DNA of 64,000 nucleotides from Blautia luti (GTDB lineage: Bacteria; Bacillota; Clostridia; Lachnospirales; Lachnospiraceae): assembly GCF_033096465.1 (NCBI RefSeq), contig NZ_AP028156.1, positions 1,074,501-1,138,500 of the forward strand, written 5' to 3'. Every line of letters starts with the position of its first letter. Position 1 is the first letter of the stretch. Of the stretch, positions 1-8,986 are shown one piece after another. The position numbers were made by a program, and so were the translations under genes. The notes beneath the pieces are model-generated. The model was not told the origin of the DNA. It saw only the letters and a list, made by a program, of their open reading frames with translations, and ran no database searches.

Positions 1-118
1 TACCAAGCACGAAATTCAGCGAATTCTGTTCCAGTTCACGCTCAATGAAACAAAAGGGGCATTCATCATTGGCATTCACTGCGTCATTAAGTGGGATGGT
101 GTATAATTTTTCTTTCAT
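1..118 (-). CDS. DUF6062 family protein, N-terminal part only
   Basis: The gene runs off the left edge of the window. The visible 39 residues begin MKEKLYTIPLNDAVNANDEC and contain a CPFC pair followed by an acidic helix (FIERELEQ). I associate this opening with DUF6062 proteins of Lachnospiraceae; their function is not known. The CxxC pair suggests metal binding or redox activity, which is inference. It lies 77 bases downstream of the large protease gene on the same strand but has its own consensus-like promoter in the gap, so it is probably transcribed independently. Confidence 0.6.
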   Translation of the reverse strand, partial: MKEKLYTIPLNDAVNANDECPFCFIERELEQNSLNFVLG

Positions 119-152
119 CTTAATAGAACTCCAATCGTAGCTTTTTCTTCTT

Positions 153-181
153 ATTGTGCACAGAAAATTAGTTAGTGTCAA
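153..181 (-). promoter_or_regulatory. Sigma-A type promoter for the DUF6062 gene
   Basis: On the minus strand TTGACA (181-176) is followed, after a 17-base spacer, by CACAAT (158-153). It lies just past the protease stop codon and about 35 bases before the DUF6062 start codon. Confidence 0.55.
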
Positions 182-195
182 GAAAAACTATAATA

Positions 196-3100
196 TCAGG
201 AAAGCAAGAAGCTCTCAAGGGAAGCATAAGTGGCGAAAGTCCAGCATAATCCAAAGTTTCCCTGATCTTTTACCGGGGATACACGGTTATATTGACGTAA
301 ATCATAGAAAGCAGGAAATATTTCGGCAGATGCAAAAGGGGTATCGCCTGTAGTTATAGAGGAAATGATACCGGATGAATCATCTGTATAAGTCGGGTTG
401 AGGATAAATCCATGTTCTTTGAGTTCGCTTGAGGAATAGACTTCACAGGAGATATCCTCTCCGTCTGCGCCGGCAGCAGGAATACTTTCTGCGATATCAC
501 CATTGCTAAATGCTTTTATACAGACATTAGTGCCAGGCTGATAGACATTAAAATCTGTCCAGATATTTCCATGATGGCTAATGTAACTTTCGCCATCAGA
601 GGCTGTGGCGAGGGAACTGCTGTCGCCAAGCGGAGCCTCAAAATATGTTTTTGCACCGGCTGTACTCCATAATTTTATAACAACTGCGAAACGTGTTCCA
701 CTTTTTAAGGTTATCGGTTTCTTGAGGTTTACTGTGTGATATCCCGCATATTTGCAGATGCCTGATGCAGAAGGAGTGGGAAGTTTTAGCAGTGAATCTT
801 TGCCTTTGAAGGAGGATACGATATAAACTTCATAATTGTAATTGCTATCATAAGTATAAAAGGAGACGGAACCGAGCTGCTCTTTTTTCTTTAATTTCTG
901 ATTATTTTCCGGAAAAACATTAGCACAGTACAATTCATCGTTATATCCGAAAGCAGAGGTAGCGCCTAACGGGTCGTACTGGTAAATGCGCTTGTAGGTC
1001 TTATCACTGGAAACTTTTCCAAATGCCATGGAAAATTCCTGGATACCGAGAAATCCATCATAATAGGAAATATAGAAATATCCATTGTCTGCAAATTCTG
1101 TTCCCCAGCTGTTTTTACAGAGAAATGCACCATTCCCAGCGGGTTCTGTCACAAAATTTTCTTTTGAGTAGTTATCATCCCAACCGATAATGGCGATAGC
1201 GTGATTTGTTGCTATGACGGGAGAAGAACCAACTGGCGCTCTGCCTGCGTTATAATCAGCAGGGAGATAATAGGAAAGATCATCGCTGGAATAATATTCT
1301 TCAACAGAAACATAAGATGCGGATACTGCCCCATAATTGATGACGGTCTGTTTGATCGCCTGATTATCCAGAGCACTTTTTCGTTCAGGGATAAAAATAA
1401 TTTCATCTATTTTAAGAGCTGGTGAAAAGGAAACATCAGCTGCTGAACGGAGATTCTTATAGGGTGCCTGCCATTCGTATACAGGACCAGTTCCACGTGT
1501 AAGATAGGCGGCAGCCATAGAAAAACTGCCACCTTCATCGTAATTACGGTCAAAACCTGTGGATGAGGAACGATTACTTGTCTGGTAACCCATATGAAAT
1601 TCTGAAAAATCACTGGCATTTGGGTTATCAGAATATGGATTCAGAGCAACGGATTTGGAATATGGACCATAGTAGTGTTTTCCGTTTATAAGGAGATATG
1701 CACGGACTTTATATAATGGACTGCCGGAGTCAAATGTCGCAGATTCGTAATATTCAACGTATTTGCCACTTTCAGGATCGTTTAGTATATCTTCGATTTT
1801 ATAGTATTTGCTGTTTGAATCATCAGCTCGATAAATGAAATATCCGGTAACATAAGGTAAATATTTCCATTTGACTGTGATACCGATATTCTGTTCGGTG
1901 ACAGATGTCAGACTGACTTTTGGAATGGATAATTGGCATATGTATCCGGTAGAGCCGTAGTCTCCAAGAGAAATTTTGCTGCCAGTTTTCCGATAGGGAC
2001 GAACGGCATAATCATAAATTGTTTTTGGAATTGCCATTTCATCTGTATAAGATGTTTCGAAATAATCGAGATCTGCCAGTTTAGTCCATTTGGATGTTCC
2101 TTTCTTTCTGCGATAGATCCGATAGCCGTCAGCACCTGTGATATCGTTCCATTTAAGAAGCATAAGTGTATTTTTTTCAGGCTTTTTTACGGTGGGACGT
2201 TTGAACTTTGCAGTGCCGCTCAAACCTTTGGTATTATACTTACTGTAGGCTCTTTTACCATTTTGAAATGTGTAAGACTGAACGGTATACAGGTAAGCTT
2301 TTTTAATCAGTCCGGTATTATCTGTGTAAGAAGTCTGTGAAGGAGAAACAGTTGCAATAGCCTGCCATGAAGCACCCTGTTTATCTTTTTCTTTTCGTAG
2401 AATCCGGTAACCACTGACATTCTTCACTTTTTTCCAGGAGATGGTGACTTTATGTGAGGATTTGATCTTCTTTAACGTTGGCTTGACAGGAGCGATTGGG
2501 GTTCCTGATTCAATAGTAACTGTCATATGACAGGTTCCGAGAGTGAATCCGGTATCGCAATTTACAATAGAAAAAGAGGCTTCTGTCATAGTTCCAACAG
2601 GATTTAGAAGAGTGAAGAAATTGTCTCCGGATGCATACATCAGCTCGGTGCCAGGTACGAGTATTTCAGAAGGTGACAAGCTCTCATGGAAATTTCCGAT
2701 TTCGGAAAAAGGAATTTTTCCTGAGGAATCTGCCTTGACTAAACATACACTCTGAGGAAAAAACAGAGAACTTTTCAGGGAAGTACAGCCGTTGGTTTCA
2801 ATAGTATCCAGAGAATTAAAACGGCAGTCAAGGAATGAAAGATTCGTGAGTCCGGTTACATTTAGGGAAGATAGTTTGTTACCACTTAACTGAATATATT
2901 CCAGTCTGGAGTTTGCTGTAAGGTTTAGTGAACGGATTCCTGTGCCTGTACAGGTCAGTTCAATCAATTCAGAATTTTTACTGAGGTCAAGATCGGTAAG
3001 CTGCTCAAGATCTGTGCAAGTCAGACTCTTTAATCCTGTAAAGTAAAATAGATCTGTCTGGTACAAAGGAAAGTTTTCGCTGAAGGTAAGAGAAGAAACT

Positions 3101-4464
3101 TTTTTAAGATATTCACGCGATAACATATGGTCGTCCGTCAGAGGATATAGTTGTTGCATCTGCTGAAACAGGTCGTGTGACTGGAAGTCTTTTTCCTGAA
3201 GATATCCAATGTAAATGAGCTGTGTATCATAGTGTTCAATACCTGCGCTGACAAATTTTCGCCGGATTTTTGCGGGAGATGTTTTATTAACAGCTGTCAG
3301 CCGGTAAGAGGAATCAATCATGCCGTTTTCCACAACTGTGATGGTTTCCGGATCTGCAAATTGAGAGAGGTCATAGAATTCTTCGGGAGTATGTGCCGTG
3401 TTTCCGCCGCAGTTTAATTCTTCGAGAGGACAGTCGTCAAAATTCAGATCAGACAGTTTATTATCAGAACAGTTTAATCTTTTCAGAGATGAAAAACCGG
3501 AAAGGTTCAATTCTGTGAGAAGATTGTTCTGGCAATAAATAGTGTCCAGTGATCTGGTGGAAGGCAGCTTTAAGGTCTGTATACTGCTGGAAGAGCAGTC
3601 CAGATACTTTAAGTTAGAAAGTCGGCTCATGTTCAGGATATCCAGAGAATTTTTGGAACAGATAAGCTTTTCCAGTGCTGGCATGGAAGACAGGTTTAAG
3701 GATGAAAGATTACAGTCGCTGCAATTTAACTCTTTCAGTCCGGAAAAACGTGAAAAATTAAATTCGTTAAGAAAATTGGAAGCGATATTTAATTTTTTAA
3801 GAGAAGAAGTTTTTGAAAAACTTATCTCGGTGGAATTTCCAAAAAAATTAGAAGAAGCATCCAGCTCTTTCAATTTTTTACAGGAAGAGAGATTCAATCG
3901 AGTCAGATTATTGTAGGAACAGTTCAGGGATTTCAGGGCAGTGTTGGATTTCAGGTCAAGAAAGAGCAGTTGATTATGGGAACAGTCCAGAGTTTTCAGA
4001 TTGTAAAAATATTCAATACCTTTTAACGAATCGACAGACATAGAAGATATATTGATTTTGGTACATGCTTCGATTTCCTTGACAGAAAGAAGTCCATTAT
4101 GGTCCGCGTCAACGTTTTCAGAAATCCACTCTCTGAAGACAGGGTCTTCAAATCCGCTGTCGTCGGTGAGTGAAATGGACGAAGCTTTATTTGCGTTTGG
4201 AAGAAATTCTGGTTCTGAATCATCTGAAATATCTGAAATATCTGAAATATCTGATATGTTATCAGGATCAGTATCGTTACAGATATCATCAGAGATACTT
4301 GCATCGGAGAAGATTTCGTCAGAAACAGTATTATCAGAAACAGTATTATCAGAAACAGTTCCATCAGAAAAATCTTCGCCGGAAATAGCCCATGAAATCT
4401 GGGCATCAGAGAAAATCATAAGAAAACTTAAGACGAAGGGTAGAAAGTTTTTCTTTTTAATCAT
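196..4464 (-). CDS. Secreted LRR/fibronectin-like protein with permuted C1 (papain-type) protease domain
   Basis: The 1422-residue protein is preceded by GGAGGTC. It starts with a signal peptide (MIKKKNFLPFVLSFLMIFSD), then a VSDNT/ISD low-complexity stretch (about 33-85) and an EF-hand-like DADHNGLLSVKEIE. Next come many leucine-rich repeats of LxxLNCSxNxLxxLNLS type to about residue 600, and two or three fibronectin-III-like domains (about 690-960). The C-terminal half carries papain-family C1 signatures. His1088 (NHAIAIIGWDD) and Asn1118 (CKNSWGTEF) are followed by a beta-rich region. Only then, at the very end, come the oxyanion Gln1401 and nucleophile Cys1407 (PVKDQGNFGLCWTFA), 15 residues before the stop. 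In known C1 proteins the Gln/Cys segment comes first, so the domain looks circularly permuted. All four catalytic residues are present, so activity is possible. It is probably exported; I see no LPXTG anchor. Substrate unknown. Confidence 0.8.
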   Translation of the reverse strand: MIKKKNFLPFVLSFLMIFSDAQISWAISGEDFSDGTVSDNTVSDNTVSDEIFSDASISDDICNDTDPDNISDISDISDISDDSEPEFLPNANKASSISLTDDSGFEDPVFREWISENVDADHNGLLSVKEIEACTKINISSMSVDSLKGIEYFYNLKTLDCSHNQLLFLDLKSNTALKSLNCSYNNLTRLNLSSCKKLKELDASSNFFGNSTEISFSKTSSLKKLNIASNFLNEFNFSRFSGLKELNCSDCNLSSLNLSSMPALEKLICSKNSLDILNMSRLSNLKYLDCSSSSIQTLKLPSTRSLDTIYCQNNLLTELNLSGFSSLKRLNCSDNKLSDLNFDDCPLEELNCGGNTAHTPEEFYDLSQFADPETITVVENGMIDSSYRLTAVNKTSPAKIRRKFVSAGIEHYDTQLIYIGYLQEKDFQSHDLFQQMQQLYPLTDDHMLSREYLKKVSSLTFSENFPLYQTDLFYFTGLKSLTCTDLEQLTDLDLSKNSELIELTCTGTGIRSLNLTANSRLEYIQLSGNKLSSLNVTGLTNLSFLDCRFNSLDTIETNGCTSLKSSLFFPQSVCLVKADSSGKIPFSEIGNFHESLSPSEILVPGTELMYASGDNFFTLLNPVGTMTEASFSIVNCDTGFTLGTCHMTVTIESGTPIAPVKPTLKKIKSSHKVTISWKKVKNVSGYRILRKEKDKQGASWQAIATVSPSQTSYTDNTGLIKKAYLYTVQSYTFQNGKRAYSKYNTKGLSGTAKFKRPTVKKPEKNTLMLLKWNDITGADGYRIYRRKKGTSKWTKLADLDYFETSYTDEMAIPKTIYDYAVRPYRKTGSKISLGDYGSTGYICQLSIPKVSLTSVTEQNIGITVKWKYLPYVTGYFIYRADDSNSKYYKIEDILNDPESGKYVEYYESATFDSGSPLYKVRAYLLINGKHYYGPYSKSVALNPYSDNPNASDFSEFHMGYQTSNRSSSTGFDRNYDEGGSFSMAAAYLTRGTGPVYEWQAPYKNLRSAADVSFSPALKIDEIIFIPERKSALDNQAIKQTVINYGAVSASYVSVEEYYSSDDLSYYLPADYNAGRAPVGSSPVIATNHAIAIIGWDDNYSKENFVTEPAGNGAFLCKNSWGTEFADNGYFYISYYDGFLGIQEFSMAFGKVSSDKTYKRIYQYDPLGATSAFGYNDELYCANVFPENNQKLKKKEQLGSVSFYTYDSNYNYEVYIVSSFKGKDSLLKLPTPSASGICKYAGYHTVNLKKPITLKSGTRFAVVIKLWSTAGAKTYFEAPLGDSSSLATASDGESYISHHGNIWTDFNVYQPGTNVCIKAFSNGDIAESIPAAGADGEDISCEVYSSSELKEHGFILNPTYTDDSSGIISSITTGDTPFASAEIFPAFYDLRQYNRVSPVKDQGNFGLCWTFATYASLESFLLS
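4210..4370 (-). repeat. In-frame VSDNT / ISD coding repeat
   Basis: Tandem 15-base units encode SDNTV repeats, and 9-base units encode DIS repeats, just after the signal peptide of the large secreted protein. Such short exact tandem units can change copy number by slippage without breaking the frame. They probably encode a flexible, acidic linker. Confidence 0.7.
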
Positions 4465-4690
4465 ATAGAGACCTCCTTCTCTTGGGACGGTGTAATACCA
4501 TCCGCTGATAGTAAATGTTACATGATATTAGGGGTTACTTATAGTATATAGATGAAAGAAATGGGAATCTATTAACTATTGGTTAGTAGGTTGTTGAATT
4601 TCAGATGAAGTTAAAAGTATATGACTTTAAAAAAATTAGTTTTCTGGCAAGGTTTGATATGGTATGATGTGTACAATAAAAAAATAAATG

Positions 4691-4813
4691 GTAACTGTTC
4701 AGTACCTTCACAGTTACGAGTCAAAATCCATTAAAAATCGCCTTCGGCGATGGGATTTTGACTTGTATGTCTCGGGATAGTAGACTGCTGAATAGTTACA
4801 ATAAATGTAACTA
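4691..4813 (+). repeat. Structured intergenic element with three successive hairpins
   Basis: This lies in the 403-base gap between the divergent protease and mannosidase genes. Hairpin 1 (4691-4717) has arms GTAACTG/CAGTTAC. Hairpin 2 (4719-4763) has arms AGTCAAAATCC/GGATTTTGACT enclosing an inner ATCGCC/GGCGAT stem. Hairpin 3 (4793-4813) has arms TAGTTACA/TGTAACTA. Hairpin 1 resembles the palindromes at 27066 and 30488. No run of T follows, so a simple terminator is unlikely; a mobile intergenic repeat or a structured leader of the mannosidase mRNA is possible. I see nothing else definite between 4465 and 4867 apart from the GGGGG ribosome binding site. Confidence 0.5.
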
Positions 4814-4867
4814 TTTTGGAGTGAGTTGAGACTTGTTTATCAAAATAATTTAAGGGGGATAAAGTAA

Positions 4868-7372
4868 ATGGTAGAATTACAGCTTAATGAGAACTGGCAA
4901 TTATGCGATATTAAGAAACAGGATTGGGTTCCTGCGCAGGTGCCTGGGGATATCTATTCAGTGCTTCTTAAAGCGGGAAAGATGTCTGATCCATTCTTTG
5001 GAGACAACGAATATCAGGCGAAAGCATTGATGGAGGAGAATTACGAATATCGAACTGTATTTACATATGATGAGAAACAGTTTGAGAATTGTCAGGAAGT
5101 ACTTCTTAGATTTGACGGAATCGATACGATCGCAGATATTTATCTGAATGAATGTTATCTGGGAAAAGCAGATAATATGCACAGAGTCTGGGAATTTCCG
5201 GTTGGAGAACTGTTACAGAAAGGCGAGAATACACTTCGGGTTATCATCAGATCACCTTTGAAATTCATGGCAGAGGCTTTTAAAAAGTACAAAAACATCG
5301 GAAATGAAGATACAGTAGAGGGATTTATGCATCTTCGTAAAGCGCATTACATGTCTGGATGGGACTGGGGTGCCTGTCTGCCGGATGGCGGTATTTTCCG
5401 TCCTGTAACTCTTCTGGGAATCAAGTCAGCCAGACTGGACAGCATATATATCCGTCAGGTACATGAGGATGGAAAAGTACTGCTGATTCCGGAAGTGGAT
5501 GTAGAGACAGTAGACGAAGAGGAAATTGATACAGACGGAAAAAACAGCGTGGAGATTCCTGATCAGGGCGTGGAAAGTGAAGCGGATGAGGATTTACTGG
5601 AATATGAAGTTACAGTAACTGCGCCAGATGGAACGAAAATTGTAAGTAACGGATCTCCGGATGAAATCGTAATCGAGAATCCACAGTTCTGGTGGCCAAA
5701 CGGTCTGGGAGAGCAGCCATTATATCAGGTTCAGGTAGATCTGAAAGCAGGAGATAAAACCGTCGATACCTGGTGTAAGAAAATCGGACTTCGGACACTG
5801 ACCATGCACATTGAGAAAGATGAGTGGGGAGAAAGCTTTGCTCACGAAGTGAATGGCCATCAGATTTTTGCAATGGGTGCAGATTATATTCCAGAGGATA
5901 ATCTGCTGCAGAGAACCTCAAAGGAACGTACCAGAGAATTGCTTCTTCAGTGTAAGAGAGCAAACTTTAACACGATTCGTGTCTGGGGCGGCGGCTATTA
6001 TCCGGAGGACTGGTTCTTTGATCTTTGTGATGAACTTGGCCTGATGGTATGGCAGGACTTTATGTTTGCCTGCTCGGTCTATGAACTGACACCGGAATTT
6101 GAGGCAAATATCCGTCAGGAATTTATTGATAATATCAAAAGAATCCGTCATCATGCGTCACTTGCACTGTGGTGTGGCAATAATGAGATGGAAATGTTTG
6201 TAAAGCAGGGTAATTGGGTAACGAAACCTACAGAGGTGAGAGACTATCTGCTGATGTATGAGCGCATTATTCCGGAAGTACTCAGAGAATATGATCCTGA
6301 TACATTTTACTGGCCGGCAAGCCCGTCATCAGGCGGATCTTTTGATGAGCCGAATGATCCGAATCGTGGAGATGTGCATTACTGGGAGGTATGGCATGGA
6401 AATAAGCCATTTGCGGAATATCGCAAATATTTCTTCCGCTATGCTTCTGAATTTGGTTTCCAGTCATTCCCGTCTGTTAAGACACTGGAGACGGTAACTG
6501 ATGATCCGAGAGAACTGAATCCGTTTTCTTATGTGATGGAGAAACATCAGAGAAACTATGGCGGAAATGGAAAGATTGCCAAGTATATGCAGGCTGCCTA
6601 TCGTTATCCGGAGAACTTCAGTGCTTTTGTATATGCCTCTCAGCTTCTTCAGGCAGATGGAATCCGCTATGGAGTGGAACATTACCGCAGAAACCGCGGT
6701 CGTTGCATGGGTGCAATCTACTGGCAGTTAAATGACTGCTGGCCGGTAATTTCCTGGAGTTCTATTGATTATTACGGACGCTGGAAAGCGCTTCATTATT
6801 ATGCCAAGAGATTCTTCGCACCGGTGATGATCTCCTGTGAGGAGCAGAGCTGGATGACAGCAGAGGCAGATATGAACCGCCAGCATTTCCAGTTCGAGAA
6901 ATCCATCCGTCTGAATGTGACCAATGAAACACTGGATGCACATAAGGTACTGGTGAAGTATGCAGTGCGTAGCGCAGATGCGAAGATCCTTCGCCAGGAA
7001 GAACAGTGGGTGGAAGTACCGGCACTTTCCAGCAGCTGGCTGGAGAAAGTGGAACTTCCGGAGATTGACTGTTTCAATGAGTATGTGAGCTATGAAGCCT
7101 GGGAAAATGACCAGATCATCTCTCAGGGAACGGTGATCTTCTCCTATCCGAAATATTTCCATTATCTGGATCCGAAGCTGGCTGTGAGAGTGGAAGGTGA
7201 CGAGATCGTGGTTGCGGCAGATGCCTATGCCAAGAGTGTGGAAATCCGAAATGAAACAGAAAATCTGGTGCTGGAAGATAATTACTTTGATATGAACGCC
7301 GGAGAACGCAGGGTAAAGATCCTTGACGGAAAACCGGAAGGACTGCAGGTACGCAGTGTGTATGATATCTGA
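4868..7372 (+). CDS. Beta-mannosidase, glycoside hydrolase family 2
   Basis: The 834-residue protein has the usual length and opening of bacterial GH2 beta-mannosidases. It has a jelly-roll N-terminal domain (VPGDIYSVLLKAGKMSDPFF), immunoglobulin-like domains, then the catalytic barrel from about residue 330. The acid/base Glu is near 440 in WCGNNEME and the nucleophile Glu near 527 in SEFGFQS. RVWGGGYYPEDWFFDLCDELG is also typical of the family. No signal peptide is present, so it is cytoplasmic and should remove the beta-1,4-linked mannose from imported oligosaccharides such as the N-glycan core. It opens the mannose locus, with its own terminator before the regulator gene. The start at 4868 is supported by AAGGGGGAT upstream. 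An acidic insertion lies near residues 215-245 (VDEEEIDTDGKNS...). Confidence 0.88.
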   Translation: MVELQLNENWQLCDIKKQDWVPAQVPGDIYSVLLKAGKMSDPFFGDNEYQAKALMEENYEYRTVFTYDEKQFENCQEVLLRFDGIDTIADIYLNECYLGKADNMHRVWEFPVGELLQKGENTLRVIIRSPLKFMAEAFKKYKNIGNEDTVEGFMHLRKAHYMSGWDWGACLPDGGIFRPVTLLGIKSARLDSIYIRQVHEDGKVLLIPEVDVETVDEEEIDTDGKNSVEIPDQGVESEADEDLLEYEVTVTAPDGTKIVSNGSPDEIVIENPQFWWPNGLGEQPLYQVQVDLKAGDKTVDTWCKKIGLRTLTMHIEKDEWGESFAHEVNGHQIFAMGADYIPEDNLLQRTSKERTRELLLQCKRANFNTIRVWGGGYYPEDWFFDLCDELGLMVWQDFMFACSVYELTPEFEANIRQEFIDNIKRIRHHASLALWCGNNEMEMFVKQGNWVTKPTEVRDYLLMYERIIPEVLREYDPDTFYWPASPSSGGSFDEPNDPNRGDVHYWEVWHGNKPFAEYRKYFFRYASEFGFQSFPSVKTLETVTDDPRELNPFSYVMEKHQRNYGGNGKIAKYMQAAYRYPENFSAFVYASQLLQADGIRYGVEHYRRNRGRCMGAIYWQLNDCWPVISWSSIDYYGRWKALHYYAKRFFAPVMISCEEQSWMTAEADMNRQHFQFEKSIRLNVTNETLDAHKVLVKYAVRSADAKILRQEEQWVEVPALSSSWLEKVELPEIDCFNEYVSYEAWENDQIISQGTVIFSYPKYFHYLDPKLAVRVEGDEIVVAADAYAKSVEIRNETENLVLEDNYFDMNAGERRVKILDGKPEGLQVRSVYDI

Positions 7373-7404
7373 TTTTATATCATTTAGTACGAGAAAACAG
7401 GCAG

Positions 7405-7440
7405 AGCCGTATGGAAAAAAAAGGTCCATACGGCTTTTTT
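7405..7440 (+). terminator. Rho-independent terminator of the beta-mannosidase gene
   Basis: Stem AGCCGTATGG / CCATACGGCT with an A-rich loop, followed by TTTTTT. Confidence 0.85.
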
Positions 7441-7524
7441 GCTGCATATCTGCATCTGTTTATGGGTGATTTCGGCTGTATTTTGAAGATTTTTACCATT
7501 TCCTGATAAAAATATGTGGTGTAA

Positions 7525-7567
7525 TTGAGAAAATGATGATAGAATGATTATAAATGATATAACATTT
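7525..7567 (+). promoter_or_regulatory. Promoter and overlapping operator of the GntR/LacI-type regulator
   Basis: TTGAGA (7525-7530) and TATAAA (7549-7554) are 18 bases apart. The dyad AAATGATATAACATTT (7552-7567) overlaps the -10 box. The 16 bases ATAAATGATATAACAT (7550-7565) recur exactly at 8942-8957 before the binding-protein gene. A 12-base match in inverse orientation lies at 7375-7386. Binding by the neighbouring regulator, with autorepression, is the simplest reading. Confidence 0.6.
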
Positions 7568-7662
7568 AGGCATACATGGAAGCGGCAGAAGAAAAAGAAG
7601 ATTCAAAAAAGAACAACGTAAAGCAGACAAAGAGAAAAACAGATAAAAGAAAGGATAAAAGT

Positions 7663-8796
7663 ATGGCTTCAGGCAAGGCGTTTATGTATGAGACAATCTA
7701 TAATGATCTGCTGGAGGGAATCCGAAATGGAACATATCCGGCAGGCAGCAGGCTTCCGTCTGAGAAAGAACTTGCGGGACAGTACGGAGTGAGCCGGATC
7801 ACCAGCAAGAAAGCACTGGAACTTCTTGCAGAAAGAGGAATGATCTCCAGAATGCCGGGACGGGGATCTTTCGTTCTGGAAACAGCAGTAAAGCAGACTG
7901 CCAGGTACAGCACACCACAGATACCGGAAACAAACGGGCAGACGCAGGAGATTCGCCAGACAGGGAGGACCATTGGCGTGATCCTGGACAGTTTTGACAG
8001 TGATTATGTCGCAAACTATCTGCGCAGCATGGAGCGGGAGTGCAGCAGAAGAGGGATCAACATGCTTCTGAAATGTACATACGGAAGCATTGAGGCAGAA
8101 AACCAGGCAATCAAAAGCTGCATAGAGATCGGGGCACAGGGACTGATCATTATGTGTGCACAGAATGAAACCTACAATACCACCATCGTTAAGCTGGCAT
8201 TGGACAAATTCCCGGTAGTCCTCATCGACAGAAAGATGCAGGGGCTTTCTATTCCCTGTATTGCCACGGATAACCACAGGGCATCGAGGGAACTGACAGA
8301 GATGCTGATAGAGCGGGGACATAAGCAGCTGGTATTTGTGACCCATGCATCTATGGGAACTTCTTCTATCAAAGACCGATATGAGGGATTTGTAGAAGGA
8401 ATCATGGAAGATGCCGGAATCAACGGATGCGTTCTGGAAATTCCCGATTATAATCCTACCCCCGGAAATTCCCCTATAGGGGAAGCATCCTATGATGAAG
8501 AAGGATTTAAAAAGCTGCTTCTGGAACACAAGGAATATACAGGATATCTGTGTATCGAAGCGAAACTGTGCTATCTGCTGAGAAAGGCAATGAAAGAAAC
8601 CGGTGTTACCGGGGAAATCGTATCTTTCGATGGAACAGGAGATATGGAGCATGAGAAGGTTATCGCGTATGTAAGGCAGGATGAGCGGGCTATGGGCGTT
8701 ATGGCTGTGGATATTCTGGAGAAAATTGTTCGTGGAGAGAGCATAAGCGAGGATATCTGCGTCCCTTACAGGGTTATAAAACTAAATGATATATAA
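7663..8796 (+). CDS. GntR-LacI hybrid transcriptional regulator (AraR-like) of the mannose locus
   Basis: The 377-residue protein has an N-terminal GntR-type winged helix (about residues 5-70; SRLPSEKELAGQYGVSR and ISRMPGRGSFV). A LacI/periplasmic-binding-like sensor domain follows from about residue 105 (RTIGVILDSFDSDYVANYL) to the end. This is the AraR architecture, in which a sugar ligand releases DNA. I chose ATG 7663, preceded by AAAGGAT; the frame is open to 7576, but that start has no good ribosome site and would add a lysine-rich tail. Its position between the mannosidase and the ABC importer, with identical operator-like sites before itself and before the importer, suggests it represses both. 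The ligand is probably a manno-oligosaccharide or mannose derivative (inference). Confidence 0.82.
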   Translation: MASGKAFMYETIYNDLLEGIRNGTYPAGSRLPSEKELAGQYGVSRITSKKALELLAERGMISRMPGRGSFVLETAVKQTARYSTPQIPETNGQTQEIRQTGRTIGVILDSFDSDYVANYLRSMERECSRRGINMLLKCTYGSIEAENQAIKSCIEIGAQGLIIMCAQNETYNTTIVKLALDKFPVVLIDRKMQGLSIPCIATDNHRASRELTEMLIERGHKQLVFVTHASMGTSSIKDRYEGFVEGIMEDAGINGCVLEIPDYNPTPGNSPIGEASYDEEGFKKLLLEHKEYTGYLCIEAKLCYLLRKAMKETGVTGEIVSFDGTGDMEHEKVIAYVRQDERAMGVMAVDILEKIVRGESISEDICVPYRVIKLNDI

Positions 8797-8876
8797 ATGA
8801 TATGTGCATTGCTTACAAAAAACAGGGATGATTTATGTCGAAAATATTGAAATGCACATGGAATCCGTATTTTGTG

Positions 8877-8905
8877 TTGACAAGTTATGGGTTAAATGCT
8901 ATATT
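8877..8905 (+). promoter_or_regulatory. Promoter of the mannose importer operon
   Basis: TTGACA (8877-8882), 17-base spacer, TATATT (8900-8905). The operator copy at 8942 lies about 30 bases downstream of the expected transcription start. Confidence 0.7.
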
Positions 8906-8941
8906 CTATATATCAACAAACGACATACATTGCAATATGAC

Positions 8942-8957
8942 ATAAATGATATAACAT
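8942..8957 (+). promoter_or_regulatory. Second copy of the 16-bp operator-like sequence
   Basis: ATAAATGATATAACAT is identical to 7550-7565. Here it lies downstream of the promoter, where bound repressor would act as a roadblock. The AAATG...CAT half-site symmetry is kept, but the last bases differ (CATAT instead of CATTT). Confidence 0.6.
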
Positions 8958-8986
8958 ATTGCAGACATGTATTAAGGAGGAAAAAT

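Noticed and set aside
4210..4400. CRISPR-like short repeats
   Set aside because: They are direct in-frame codon repeats without unique spacers and with an uninterrupted signal-peptide protein frame.
7669..8652. 327-codon minus-strand frame opposite the GntR/LacI regulator
   Set aside because: Regulator motifs are unmistakable on the plus strand.
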